From: Strobilurus pachycystidiatus
Taxonomy: Eukaryota; Basidiomycota; Agaricomycetes; Agaricales; Physalacriaceae
Reading direction: 5' to 3'
Length of the DNA: 64,000 nt
NCBI GenBank assembly: GCA_019915135.1
Contig: JAHLMK010000013.1
Span: 1,178,001 to 1,242,000, forward strand
How positions within the stretch are numbered: position 1 is the first letter of the stretch; every line of letters starts with the position of its first letter. Position numbers and translations under genes: made by a program. Below are positions 1 to 12,200 of the stretch, piece after piece. The notes under the pieces are model-generated. The model was not told the DNA's origin. It ran no database searches and saw nothing but the letters and a program-made list of their open reading frames with translations.

Positions 1-457
1 TGTCAGCATAATGTACGCAAGAGAGGCGTGCTAGATTGCGACCATGACGTGTTTTAGGCCGGACCAGCCTCTTGGAAGAGGTCGGGATATGCTGTATCCA
101 GGCATCTTCAAAGGTAGACGTTTACCTTACAATGATAAGCGGATTTTTGGCCGCGGAGGGACCTGGATCAGAGCTCTGTGGCGTCCATTCGCATATCTAT
201 TCTCCTTCTGTTCACTCTACTCTCCACTGAACGCTCAATTGTGGAACATTCGTGTATGTGTTTACCTTCCGACTATGCGGAAGATCAACACAGGACAATC
301 TTGGTTTACCCCGTCAAATTCCGTATGTCTGAACGATAATCTGAACCTATACATTCCTGGCATCGATGAGTCGTCACGTCAGATGTACATGACACGTTCA
401 CTAGCATTACATTGACAAATGTCATACATCTACTACACTTTTTCCCTTCGTCTACAA

Positions 458-2422
458 CTACAACAAAACGCACTGCACCAAATCCAAGAAGTTATTCGGC
501 CTATCCTTCCTGTACACCCTCTCGATCTTCCATCCTCCAGCCGCGAGGAGGTCCGCCAGCTGAGTAATCGTATACTCTTGCGTGTTGCACAGGTTCATCA
601 TCTTCAATGAAAATATCCGTCAGTTCACCCATACCAAGTCAAGTGAAACAAGAAACGAGGCAACGTACACACATATCCACCCCGAGCCCAAGCTCGTTCG
701 CCGCGCCGTAATTCGGGAGGAGGGGCTCGGGCGCCTCCTTGTACCCCGCGCCCAGCGCCTTCATTTTCTCGAGGGTGGGGTCCCGGCAGGGGTGCGTGAT
801 GATGTTGGTGCCGAGGAGGAGCCGCGTGGTGGGCATGGCGGCCTCGGCGAGGCTGGAGAGGAGGATCTTGTTCCGCGCGGGAGACCAGTTGTGGATGATG
901 TGCTGCATGACGAAGGCGGAGGCGGAGCGGACGGGTTGGGGGGTGAAGAAGTCGTGCGCTGCAGAAACAAAGCAAAAGGACCACGTTGTGAGGTGAAGGG
1001 GGAAAGGGAAGGGGGCGGGAACATACCTTGGAAGACGGCACGGCCGGATTTTAGTGCTTCTGGAGAGTGTTTGGCCCATAGCTTTTTTTCGGCGAGGTGA
1101 GCTTAAACTCCAATGTTCTCAATACGTAAAAACAAACGAACCTTCTCCGCCTCTCCAATAATGTTCGGCAAATCCTGCACCACCACTCTCAGATGCGGGT
1201 GGGCACTTAGGAGGTTCCGCATCACAGCGCCGAAACCGCCGCCAACATCGACGACGACGGAGTCCTTCGGGAGGGCGTCCCAGTCGAAGTCTGCCAATCG
1301 TTCTTATTAGGATGGGAACTGGGACGGAGACCGAAACGGGGACTGACCGTCGAAAAGCCCATCTCTCTCCAAGACCTTCGTCCCGCTCATAGCGACACCG
1401 AACATCCGCCTGCGGTACTCCTCCGCGGGCTGGTTGAGCCATTGGAACATGTTCAAATCCTGTTTCGGGTTCGTCGCGACTTGGGCTTGGGCTTGGGCTT
1501 GGGCTTGTCCGTGTCCCTCCAGTGGCGCATGGAGGAAAGAACTCTCGGGGAGGAACGCACGCGTGAAGGGCGTATGCGTCGGCTCGTCCGAGAATGCCGT
1601 ACGCGGGTCGGAGAGGTTTTCGAAGACGTATCCGGAGGAACGGCCGGAGATGGATGCACTGCCAGTGCGTGAAGTTGCCAGGTCCACACAGATGAGGAGA
1701 AGAAGCTTAAGACGTACTGTAGCTCGGCCAGGGCAGGGAACCCGTTCGTTCCATCATGCTTCGCGACGGCGCTGCCAATCACGCACATCAGTACCAGGAA
1801 TGATGAGAGTATGTGGACGCCCCACTCACTCAGCTAAGATATCAGCGGTAGACCTTCCAGTGTCGATCTCGCGCGAGATGGCGTTGTTCGCGAAGACGTC
1901 CGGGCTGAGCTCCGTGAAGACGTGGATGTTGCACAGCGTGCGCAGGCAGCGGGCTGCCAGTGGTTTCAATCAGCAAAGGGAGAAGGTGATGATGGATTAT
2001 GATGTGGGGCCGTACCGAGCTTCTCTGCATCTGCATTGCACCGTTTCCCCAACTCTGCCGCGCTGAGCCCCTGTATTGTGTGATGAGGATCAGGATCAGG
2101 ATGGGAAGGAGCGAGCATACACACCTCCGGCCCAGCCTCCCGCAGGTGCTCTGCGACGTTGAGCTGTATGCAGGCGCGCAGCGCCGCTGTTTTGGAGTGC
2201 TATAGTAGACAACAACGATGTGAGGATGAAAAGAGGAGGGGGAGGGTCGGAACGTACAGCACAAGCGATATTGAAGACGACCTCCCGCGGGGGCATCATG
2301 AGCGTGTAGAGCTGATACGCCGCGGACGCGACCGTCAGCGCGTCGGGGTGCGCGCTGGAGTCGACGGTGGGCGTCAGGGACGTGATCAGGGCGGTGAGTT
2401 GGGCGATCTCGGGGGTGGCCAT
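458..2422 (-). CDS. SAM-dependent O-methyltransferase (plant COMT-like, multi-exon)
   Basis: The gene transfers a methyl group from S-adenosylmethionine to a hydroxyl of a small, probably aromatic, substrate; the substrate cannot be told from sequence. The start ATG is at 2422-2420 and exon 1 (2422-2258) gives MATPEIAQLT. Later exons join cleanly at GT..AG sites. The SAM-binding glycine loop VVVDVGGGFGAV is near 1250, followed by the acidic VVQDLPNII strand. The segment MQHIIHNWSPARN near 900 carries the likely catalytic His (HNW). The last exon reads MMNLCNTQEYTITQLADLL and stops at 460-458. A dimerisation-type N-terminal half and a Rossmann C-terminal half are expected for this family. A QAQAQAQAQ run in the middle comes from a hexanucleotide repeat at 1484-1507. 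Exon boundaries in the middle (1680-1860) are the least certain. Family assignment is firm; function beyond O-methylation is not. Confidence 0.85.
1484..1507. repeat. Hexanucleotide microsatellite inside the methyltransferase
   Basis: Four copies of a GGGCTT unit lie in frame and encode alternating Gln-Ala on the minus strand. Because the unit is six bases, length changes would keep the frame. Confidence 0.85.
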
Positions 2423-3160
2423 GGTGAGGGTAAGTTACGAGGGAGGATAAGACAAAGCAGGGAGGGCAGGGGAGGGTATATAAGTGTGTCCATGTGTATG
2501 CCGGCATTGTAGGGTTACTCACACGAGCCGGAGGTGTAGTGAAGAATGGTTATATCGAATCGAGGGCCGCGGGATCAGATGAGAAAGAGATAACATAAGG
2601 GGTCGGGGTGCCAGTGGATTGTGGTTGTGTTACTATATATTAGGGGCCGAGTGAGTGTCGGTTGGGCGTGTGTGTGGTGAGCACCAGCGGTCCCTGCGAC
2701 TTTCAAGAGCGAGCAAGGTAAAAGGTGAAAGTCCGGAAGCGGATCGCAAAAGATCAGAAAAAGATCGCATCACAGGAATGTGGTTCCCCAATGTATGGCA
2801 CAATACATCCAACCTATCAACGCGGTCGGGGATGTGGTAGTGCTGTAGAGATGAAACACGTACATTGCGAACGCGTAAGTTTACGTGGCAGATATCACCT
2901 AACTGCAACGATGGCGATTGAGTTCGCTCCATTCGCATTCCTCTCCATCGTCCAGTGCGGATGCCCAGTGGCCCGAGCCAAGCAGGTACCGCTGCCTGTT
3001 GGTGTGGACAAAGTCTAAGAGAAGGACGGTTGCTAAATTGACAATCTGTCCGTGCATGGCTTAGCGCCGATTGGATGCTAGGGACACCGCAGAGTGGTAG
3101 AGTTGTTCAACGTGAAAGTGTCATATGGCGCGGATGAGCGCCGAGAAATCAGGGATGGAC
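2423..3160. other. Intergenic, no gene seen
   Basis: Upstream region of the methyltransferase. Only short open frames without recognisable motifs or convincing splice sites are present. Confidence 0.6.
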
Positions 3161-3700
3161 TCGATCTAGAGCAAAGGCGTGCTACGCCTTGGGTACCGAC
3201 TTCAACTGGAGGGTATCGAGATTCCTCTTCTTGCGTATGGCAAATTCGGGCTGACGAGCGCTGAAGCACAGAAGGAGAATAAGAAGCGATGGATGGAGTC
3301 GACCTAGAACAACACGCGGTAAGCCTTGGGAATTGAAACACACCGGAGGGCACTTGCGTTGAGCATACACACAAAGAATCATCCTTACTCACTCGATAAC
3401 TGGAAGGGCCTGAGCGTCGAAGCGCAATGTCATCGACCTAGAGCAACACGCGGTAAGCCTTGGGAATCAAGACACACCGGAAGGCGTTTTCTGTTCTCCT
3501 TGCGTTGAGCATACACACAAAGGATAGTCCTTACTCACTAAATGACTGGAAGGCCTGAGGGTCGAATCACAATGGAATCGACCTAGAACAACACGCGGTA
3601 TGATATGTCTTGGGAATCAAGACACACCGGAAGGCATTGGGCATTTTCTGTTCTCCTTCAAGTTGCGTTGAGCATATTGACACCTCCTTACTCACCCGAT
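3161..3700. repeat. Diverged tandem repeat, four copies, unit about 134-145 bp
   Basis: Copies start with the box TCGACCTAGAACAACACGCG at about 3161 (diverged, TCGATCTAGAGC), 3299, 3433 and 3578. Each continues with CCTTGGGAAT, a CACACCGGAAGG box, TTGCGTTGAGCATA and TTACTCACT. The spacing is 138, 134 and 145 bp. The last copy carries small insertions. No open frame runs through all copies. Confidence 0.85.
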
Positions 3701-5588
3701 CTCAAGGCACACCGAGACCCAAGCCAATCGTAAACGCTAACGACCCCAGTGCCCACTCGATGTCACTGTCGTACTCACCAAAAACGGGTTTCGTTCATCG
3801 AGGCTCGAGGTCTCCATTGAGAGGGCCAGCGGGGAGGAAATGGTCTGCGCCCAAGTGGTCAGAGGGTGAAAAGGACGATCAAAGACTTAGAATGCCAAAT
3901 CGTTCTGCGGCTGCCGGCGGCACTGAACCGTCACGTGTGTGTACCCGCGGCCGAGCCTCAGCATGTTCCGCTTTCCACCAGTGCCACCGCCTGGGACGAC
4001 GACGTCTTGCGTCACCTATAGCACTGATTCGCGAGCCTTTCACCCCATGGACGCAGTCTTACTCTACCTATTGCCAGTGTCCGCGACGGCTCGCGCCCTC
4101 TCAACACTCTTCCGGAAGACAGTGAGTGGTTCCGAGTCTGTCTTTGGATTGCTAACTCCATCATCTCCGTGTACGATGAGGTCCCCTTGAATGAGAATAA
4201 CCACGGCACCAGCCTACCTGGACGCGCGCCCGTTCTGTCTGTGCCTGTGGCTTCATTGGTTGTACTAGTGGACCACGGTCTGCTTTCCTCCCACCAGCCC
4301 TCTCACAGCTGCTACTTTGGTTTACTTCCTTACTCTGATGAATTATTGTTTTGTGTGCACTGTATGTAGTACAGTACTGTGTTCAATCAGAATTCCCTGT
4401 GAATTTGCGGCTACGTTTGAGCAGCAGCTCAAGTACAGCGGCGTTTGTAGACTATTTTACACGATAAGGAGGTACGTCGCATTGCAAAGGCTTCTCCCAC
4501 CGCTGCCGCGCAACGTTTGGTAGCGGTGGTTGAGTCAACGCATCGCATATTCTTGCTTGTGTATCTGTCCCCTGCAACGTCCTGCTTGCGTTGCAAAGAC
4601 CACTTTGCCGCCACCTGTCTACGCCTTGCGCGCCTCTGACACGAGCCACTATCTTTACAAACTCAACGTAAATTCCCAAGTTACTAGTGAAATACCTCAT
4701 CAACACTTATGCGAATACCCTGTTGCTTTGGTTCAATGGGTCCTCGTAACAAGGTGGCATCCTGCTGATTTATCTTCTGCGGAATTTCACGATGAGTTCC
4801 CTTAGCGTACACTGTTTCAACCTTCTGGATTGACAGCCATAATGTGAGATGTATGTGTTATTGAGCTGTCGCACCCGGAAATATATGGACACTGGGAGGA
4901 AGGAAATCATGACACAGTGCTGTTACACCCAACCGAGGCCAATAGAGTTGGAGGCATGCAAACGTCACGCTTGACTGCAAGGCTGAGGCCCGGAACGCTT
5001 GTCGCAACAACATACAGGTAAAGAGGTTTTCCAGATCAACAGATGCATAGACGTCGCGGCTGAGACCTTTGGCAAGAAGGAGGGAAGGGCGTCGTAGCCG
5101 CGGGCGCGGCACTGACAATAAGAGACGCCCAATATAGCCCAGGTGGTAAGTATAAATACAGGAGCATGCGATGGGGGTCAACCTCTGAGACGACTGCAGT
5201 GTTGAATAGTTCAACAACAAGTAACACAATGTCATTCAAACGTCGAGGGAAGGAATAGAAGATGCGGAGAGTCGGCCCGAGTAAGGCACCGCCGGTAAAT
5301 TCCGCGCACGGACCATGGGCGTGGTCTAGCCTGCTTCGCGGTGTGCATTACGCATCCCCGAGCGAGGTGATTGTGAAGCCGCACATTGAGGTATGCACGG
5401 GCCAAGGCCAGAGATTCCAAACGTTATGGAAAGCATGAGCAAAGCCTGGCCCCGTATCCCGAATTTGAGATGGCGGATCAGCTCGTGCGTGACTACGCGC
5501 CAGTGACAGGCACTGCATGATCGCGTCGGTTCTCGATGGTTCGATTTGCTTCCGTCGAAAGCCGAAGGTGTGACACGGGTTGTGAGGC
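3701..5588. other. Intergenic, no gene seen
   Basis: Both strands contain only short frames with no recognised motif, and no chain of exons could be built. Confidence 0.5.
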
Positions 5589-6362
5589 GTGACAATGGGC
5601 ACTCGTTTCTCTCGCGTACTGTCCACCCGGCGCACGATGAGCGAGGACGGCAGCGACAGCGAGGAAGGAGCAGGAACCGCGGAGAACGTTCCGGAATGCG
5701 CAGGCGATCAGGTCCATTCCGTCACTCAGGTGGAGCACCACGTCATCGATCCGGAGCCTTCTGCACCCGTCCAAAATCGAGCCGCTGCTCCTGCTTCCGA
5801 CCACGACTCGCCTCGACCACCCCAGGAGCAGGGCGCGGCACCGACGACGTCACAGCACCCCTCCTCGATCCCGCTTCCTGCCAAGATGATGCCGCCCGAT
5901 CTCCAGCTGCACTCGCCCTCCGAGATCATCGGCACCCCGTTGCCCGCGGACCCCGTCGCGTCTCCCTACGAGTACCCCTTCCCCCCCGCGTCCTCGTCCG
6001 CGTCCTCGCCCCCTGCGTCATCCCCCTCCTCCATCACCTCCACCTCATCCACCTCGCTCGCCGCCCTCAGCCTCTCCCCCTCCCCCACGCCCCCCTCGCA
6101 CTTTGCCTCCTCCTCCACCGCGTTCTTCCCCCCGCCGCCCGAGCTCGCACCCACCCGCGCAAAGGTCCGCATCGACACGGAGAGCGTGCCGGTCCCCCCG
6201 GGTGTCCAGGAGAAGCGCAAGCGCTGGAGCCAGAGCGTCCGCAAGGCGAGCGAGGGCACGTCCAGCGATCCCGGTGAGTGCAACGTCCATCTCTTTTGCC
6301 CGGTACTCACCATCTATACAGACAGCGGCGCGACGAGCGATTTTGGCGCGCGTAGACGATGA
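5589..6362 (+). CDS. Ser/Pro/Ala-rich low-complexity protein of unknown function
   Basis: A continuous frame encodes a protein dominated by Ser, Pro and Ala, ending in a basic segment (EKRKRWSQSVRKASEG). A 48-nt intron at 6274-6321 (GTGAGT...ACAG) fits well; splicing gives SSDP-DSGATSDFGARRR and stop. The intron length is a multiple of three and has no in-frame stop, so the retained form is also open. Two ATGs (5589 and 5595) and a downstream ATG before SEDGSDSEEG could start it. No domain is recognised. The acidic start and the basic KRKRW patch would suit a nuclear or regulatory protein, but that is a guess. Confidence 0.5.
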   Translation: MTMGTRFSRVLSTRRTMSEDGSDSEEGAGTAENVPECAGDQVHSVTQVEHHVIDPEPSAPVQNRAAAPASDHDSPRPPQEQGAAPTTSQHPSSIPLPAKMMPPDLQLHSPSEIIGTPLPADPVASPYEYPFPPASSSASSPPASSPSSITSTSSTSLAALSLSPSPTPPSHFASSSTAFFPPPPELAPTRAKVRIDTESVPVPPGVQEKRKRWSQSVRKASEGTSSDPGECNVHLFCPVLTIYTDSGATSDFGARRR

Positions 6363-7950
6363 CAACACCTTTCTCCGTCGCATACATCATCCAACGCGAC
6401 ATCACATTCACGGGCATACATACACGATGCCGACTGCACTTTCTTTCTTGGGTTTATTTGGGTAGAATGGGCACCACCATTCATAAGCGTACGTCTTGTC
6501 TTAGGGTCATGATTCAATTCAATTTGGGTTTCGTGCCTCCGGTGCCCCAGCGTCTCACAACCATACTAGGATCCGCGTCTGCTGGTCAGACAAAGTCGTT
6601 CTGTTTGTTCTGAATTGCTTTTGCTGTTGGACTATGCACGCTTTCCATCATTCATGTCTCATCATCCATACTCTCCTCGGACTCATTCACGTTCTGTTGC
6701 TTGGTCTATGCACGCTTTTACCACTCTAAGTCTTACAATCGCGATAATAATCATATTCACACCCGTAGACTACGAAATACAAAACGAACTCTTAGTCCCA
6801 CTCAAATGATGGGAACAACCGCAACGGGACGAAAAATGAAATGCAATTCAGCGTCACGCCCGCAGGATCTTGTTCTGTTGCTGGTGTTCGTCAGTTGAGA
6901 TAAGCGCGAGCGAAGGAGAGTCGGATGGAAGACACAATGAGGACACCTAAAACCACCCTGATCATCGGTGTGCTGCTGGTGAATCCTCGCACGAATCCAC
7001 GCCCCACCACTGGCCGGTCCCGTGGATCACTGCCGTGTAACAACAACAAGAACTGATTGGGATTGGATGCAGCTTTCATCGGTACCACCACCTCCACCCC
7101 GCTCCGACTCGGAGCGCGACCGCTCCTTTTCTCCCTCTACATCGAGGACGTCCTGCTGTTGACGACTCACATGAAGCCCTTTGCCCATCGACGCAGCGGC
7201 ATCACCGGCGCACACTACAGAACAGGCGGAGACAAGCTTAACGATGGAATCGTGAGCGTCCGAGTCTCCGAAATGCTGGCGGAATGTCTAACACCCGTGT
7301 CGACTTCTCCTATGCGTGATCACTCCTGCACCGAGTCGGTCTTCATGAATGAGTACGGAGGATGATTTAAGTGGGGAAGTACTGTGACCGTCCTCTCGGT
7401 GGCCTATCCACCACCGAAATCCTCTAGCCCCAGGGCCCGGGATGGTTCTCCCTTCTGCGCAATCACCGTGGCAGCAGTCTGTTTCCCTAGAGCACAAAGA
7501 GATGAGTTTACTTGGTAGGATGCGTGCCCCGCACTGGTTGTCAAAGGGGTTTTGGCTGTTTCCACCTCTGCGTGCCCATCTCAAGAATCAGGATTCACAT
7601 CAACAAGTTTCGCTCTTGCCGGCGAGTATACTAGACAAGTATAACCACAACTTGGGGTGCGCACTTACTGCACTCTGTTGTTCCACATTTGAGAATCTCA
7701 GCATGTACGCGGCGTTCTTCCGTACCACCACCACCCCGCTGTCACGGTAAGTGGGATAACAAACCGTGACCGCTGCATGTTCTCGGCTGTTGATGCTGGC
7801 TTGTCTCACCTTTTCCCCAGCCGAGTCCATGACGATTCAAGCACAGTACATGACAGAAGTACAAACACAATATGACCCCACTTCTGTCATCTTCTACCTC
7901 CATTACGGGTCAATGACCAGACCGATCTGTGTTCTGCTGTGAGCCACGCT
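6363..7950. other. Intergenic; possible small minus-strand exons, no firm gene
   Basis: On the minus strand ATG at 7830 begins MDSAGEK, followed by a plausible donor and an exon rich in Gly (about 7750-7680). A similar Gly-rich stretch occurs near 7115-7085. I could not chain these into a full frame, so no gene is called. Confidence 0.3.
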
Positions 7951-8928
7951 TCAGACGGAGGAATGACAAAGGCTTCTTACCTCCTCCGTAACGCGGGCAA
8001 CCTCCTTCCCAAGCTTCTCCCAAAATGTCTCTAGTTCCTCCGTGGACGGAGGCTTCCCGTGGCCGGTCTCAGAAGCCTTGTCGCATGTAGGTATGGACCG
8101 GCCAATCGAGACATCACAGAGCTTGTCCTCCGCCATAAGCTTCCGGACAGTAGAGCTGTTGACGGCGCTGCGCGTGGGTGTTTGTTGTAGTGCAGAAGCG
8201 ACGTATCTCATGTAATGGATCCACCAGGGATTGAACACGGTTCCTGGTGATCCTGGCTGAAATGGATGCGGTCCAGGATCTCTAGGCGGGGAGGAAACTA
8301 CGCAGCTGCAGCGCTCCTTGGAGCTGCATGATTCTGAAACGCTGTAAATGGCAGGGTTGTCGGTTAGAAGACGTGTTGCGCGAATGCAGGCCTGGCGATA
8401 CTGAATCAGCCGGAGGAGTGCGCCTCCCGGAAGGGCGTTGAACTCCAGTGCCTTCGGATCGTCCCAAACAGGCGGCTTTCCCAAGCTATGCCACGCCGCG
8501 GACCGTAGAAGGTCTGCGCCCCATGAGTTCCGCCCCGGATAGGCCAAACAATAAACCATCACCGGCTCGTCCTCGACATCCTTCCACAGAACCCGTCCGA
8601 CACGACTAGTAATGGGAGCCATGTCGAACTTGTCGCACAGCGCCAACATGCGGCTGACACGTGTGAGAGGCAGCGCCGCGTCCTCCACCTCGGCGCGCGG
8701 ATCCAGCCAATCCAACATCATCTTCAGGTCGTCGCTGTTCTCCTGCATATCCACAACATCGCCGTTCCCGATTGCGAACATATCGCGGAACACCGGGGAT
8801 GCCAGCGTCAAGATCGATTTGTGGACATGGAATTCAACGCCATCCGAAGAGCGTAGGATGAGATCGGCAGTGGGATCGTCGTACGGAGGGGGAGCGATGG
8901 ACTCTGAATCGTTGGTCTTTGTGTCCAT
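7951..8928 (-). CDS. BTB/POZ domain protein, single exon, 325 aa
   Basis: The ATG at 8928-8926 opens an uninterrupted 325-codon frame. Residues about 18-115 form a BTB/POZ domain: DPTADLILRSSDGVEFHVHK, then SILTLASPVFRDMF, then MMLDWLDP. The alpha-helical tail continues to about residue 200 (KFDMAPITSRV, the usual region after BTB in this family), and the C-terminus ends in a predicted helix (TEELETFWEKLGKEVARVTEEV). BTB domains mediate dimerisation and often link substrates to Cullin-3 ligases; Agaricomycetes carry many such single-exon copies with unknown targets. No BACK, Kelch or DNA-binding domain is visible. Confidence 0.88.
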   Translation of the reverse strand: MDTKTNDSESIAPPPYDDPTADLILRSSDGVEFHVHKSILTLASPVFRDMFAIGNGDVVDMQENSDDLKMMLDWLDPRAEVEDAALPLTRVSRMLALCDKFDMAPITSRVGRVLWKDVEDEPVMVYCLAYPGRNSWGADLLRSAAWHSLGKPPVWDDPKALEFNALPGGALLRLIQYRQACIRATRLLTDNPAIYSVSESCSSKERCSCVVSSPPRDPGPHPFQPGSPGTVFNPWWIHYMRYVASALQQTPTRSAVNSSTVRKLMAEDKLCDVSIGRSIPTCDKASETGHGKPPSTEELETFWEKLGKEVARVTEEVRSLCHSSV

Positions 8929-9271
8929 GATGGGGAGGATAGGGTGTGTGCGTCTTATTCGATCGTGGGGCTAGGTGTGACGAGGTCTTCGTTGTCAAGG
9001 AAGCCGCCGGTAAGAAGAGGAAGCATTGGGGTCGGCGGAGTCGGTGCGAACCGGCAACCGGGTATGAGAGCCGGTGATAACAACTTAAGTAGCGTAAGTA
9101 CTTAAACAGCCGGGCGCGCCGACCCGATTAGGCTGCGAGCGCCTTCCATCGTAGTTCAAGACACAGAGAGGGATGTCTGGCGGGTGGAGAGGCGTTTTGC
9201 GCCCTCTCTCTTGTACCATAACGTTCTCGTCTTATCTTAGTTCTTAGCTTTTTTTCTTTCACGTCCGTGGC

Positions 9272-12200
9272 ATGGATTTTAACACTCTTTTGAACTCTGC
9301 TTCTTTGGCAGCGCCTTCTGCTGCGCCACACTCACTTGTAGACATCGGTCCACTTATTCTGAGCCTTGCTAGTCGCCTGTCTCATGGGGACCGCTTGCTG
9401 GCATCCCTCCCTACCTTCTCTGAGCTGTCTAGACTCAATCCGTCGCCGCCAGAGGCAAACAGCGCCTCTTCCCCATCTCCGTCGCATATCACGTCCTCTG
9501 GCATTCCTCCCGCTCAGTCAGAGGACAGTGCGCATAGCCCCACGCCTCCGTCAGCTTCGATCCCGTCATCTAATCCAGGACCGTCGACCACATCGCCTGT
9601 GCCTCCTCCAGACAGCTCGCCTTCTCCCTCCCTTTTCACTGCTTTTAACGACCCAATACCTCCCACTTCAGTCGCTGAGAATGTGCGTCTCAGCCGCAAG
9701 ACTATGCTCTCGAAGCTGTATACGTTTGACACTCCAAACGCCTACATCGAGTACCCAGAGTCCGGTCCTGATTCTCCCGTTGGCTACAAGCTTCGGATGG
9801 ATCACAGTAACTGGATCAATCCGACGCTAAACTTTGCATACTCTCTTGGACAGCCGCATGGACAGAGCGCACTCAGTAATCCTATGTACTGCGACTTGAT
9901 GGTGGGAGCAGACGGAGAGCACATTCCGTGTGTTGTCTCTCATTCGACATGTAAGTTTTGCATTTTGTTCTTGTGGTTCTAGATTCTGACCTTTACCTAG
10001 GCAGTGGCGCCAAGATCTGCCCTCACGCAGATCGTGATAGCCTCTGCCAGCCTCATACTTCCGCGACGCGGGCGGCGGTCTATGAGCGACTAGAACTTGA
10101 TCAGGAATGTCGACTTGACTACGCCTCACCCAGTGTTGATGTCTTTGAGCGAACTTCCGCTCTGATCACCGGTCTTCGCCGTGTAGGTTGCCATGCTATT
10201 GCTCAGCAGCCCACGCTTCTTGTAGGCGAATCAGATGCCGCTCTTCGGGAGTTCAACAAGGAGCACTTGAAGATGCTTCGACGTGGGTATCAGGACAAGA
10301 CCGAGCGCTGTCAAGGTCGGATAACTTTTGGTTACGACTTTCAGGACAAGCCGTTCCTCTCGTACGTCTCTTTCTCTGCTATATGGCCATTTATGTGAGC
10401 TCTACGCTTTAGATGTGAGCACTACTCTTCGGAGCACTCTCGCAATCACTATGTTTTTTACCTGGATGACTCATTTGACCTGGACTACCTTGAGGCAATC
10501 TACACCGGCGACACTGAGGAGATTGAGCGTATTGAGAACGTTGCTCTGGAGATGGGCTGTGGACCGCTGATGGAGTGTACATCGGTTGCGAATACCTCAT
10601 CTCGGCGACCATGCTGCCGTATGTTGACTTTTCCTATAATCACGACAGTTGTTGATCTTGGTTTCTAGCATTCACGCATCGAGACGCTGATGGACGACTC
10701 TATCAGCCTCTCATGCAGACCATTCCGTGCGAGGTCAAAGTACGAGTCTGGACACCGTTCGCTGAATATCAAACTCAGTACCCATACGTTCTTGTCACTG
10801 TCAAGGGCGTACACAAGCATCCGCTTCCATTTCCTTCAACCACACCTCCACACGTTCGCGCAGAGCTGTTTACTCTCTTTGAGCGATTTGGCGCCAATCT
10901 TGCCGACCTCACCGTTCGTCGATTCCTTCGGAATGATCTTGTTCGTGCGTATCTCGCTGATCGAGTGCCCGACAAGCCCTTTCCTGCCTTGCCCGATGTT
11001 CACGTCTCCTTGGCTAATCGGGCCCATCTCCGAATGTATATCAAACAGGCGAAGACCGTTCGCTTTCCCGAAGGAACAGGTTGGAAAGGTATGTTTCTAC
11101 TTACATCATTACACAGCATACTCATGCCTTTACGCAGGCGCACTTCGCGAGTACCGCGGCCAACAGAGTCGTCCTGTTCGTGAGCACTACGTTCGCAAGA
11201 TGATCGAGTACACCAACGCCGCGCCGGATATCATCAAAGACGCTGACACTCACACGGATGATGACCTTCCCGGAACTGGAGACAATCGAATCATTATCTG
11301 CATGCCTCAGAGTGCAAGTCGGCGTCTACTCAAGGCGCAGTACGTTCAGATGGACATAGCCTTCAAGCGCGTCAACGGCTACTTTGAGTTCGAGATCGGT
11401 GCACTGGACCGCGAGACAAACTCCAGTAAGGACTTCTATCGTCACGCACATTCACTTCAATCAAAGCTTTCTGTTAGCTGTTATTTTTGCGCGTGCTTTT
11501 GTGACGCGAGAGACGGCAGAGCTCCATCGACGTCTTCTCAACGAAATCGACCGGATTGTATTCCAGGATACCGGAGAGTGCCTGCAGTGGCGTCACCTCC
11601 ATGCATCTCATCTTGATGAAACGGACGGCCTTATTCTTCAGGTAACCAGTGATATTCACAGCGGTCAGGCCAAGGGTAGCTTTCTTCCCTTCTGAGATGT
11701 CATTTGTGCTTACTCTCCATACAGGCTTCGGCGAGTACCTCCAGGATAAGGCGCAGCATCTCCCCGGGAAGTACGACTTGCACGAGCCCGACCGGTTACT
11801 CTCAGAACTCGGACCGTATGATCATCTCAAGCGCGTTTTCAGAGCCTGTCGAGTACACGGCAAACGGAATATCACAGAGAAGAAGCAAATACCGGAAAGT
11901 GTTCGCAGAATCATGTACGGTATGTATACGATGCGCCATGCTCACTGGGATAGGGATCTTGAGACTATCGGACGCGAGGGCGGAAAGGCTGCTGTCGGTA
12001 CGAGAAGTCGGTCATTATCTGCATATGTACTGACGCACTTGACAGACTGGATCCTTGACAAGGATAATCGCAAATTTGCGTGGGCCGCAATATGCTGGCA
12101 GTTCAGCTTCATTCCAGAAGAAATTTGGCGCGCTGGCGACTCGAATGACAACGTTATCGAGGCCGCACATTCCGACATCAATCAAGAGGGTACCAACCTT

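Noticed and set aside
5726..6383. Long ORFs on the minus strand opposite the Ser/Pro-rich protein
   Set aside because: They mirror low-complexity GC-rich sequence and share no family motif; the plus frame has the better intron.
10328..10570. Alternative frame with DGVYIGCEYLISATMLP inside the MULE-like gene
   Set aside because: It looked like a frameshift, but the frame with GCGPLMECTSVANTSSRRPC continues in phase through the next splice site into CPFTHRDADG.
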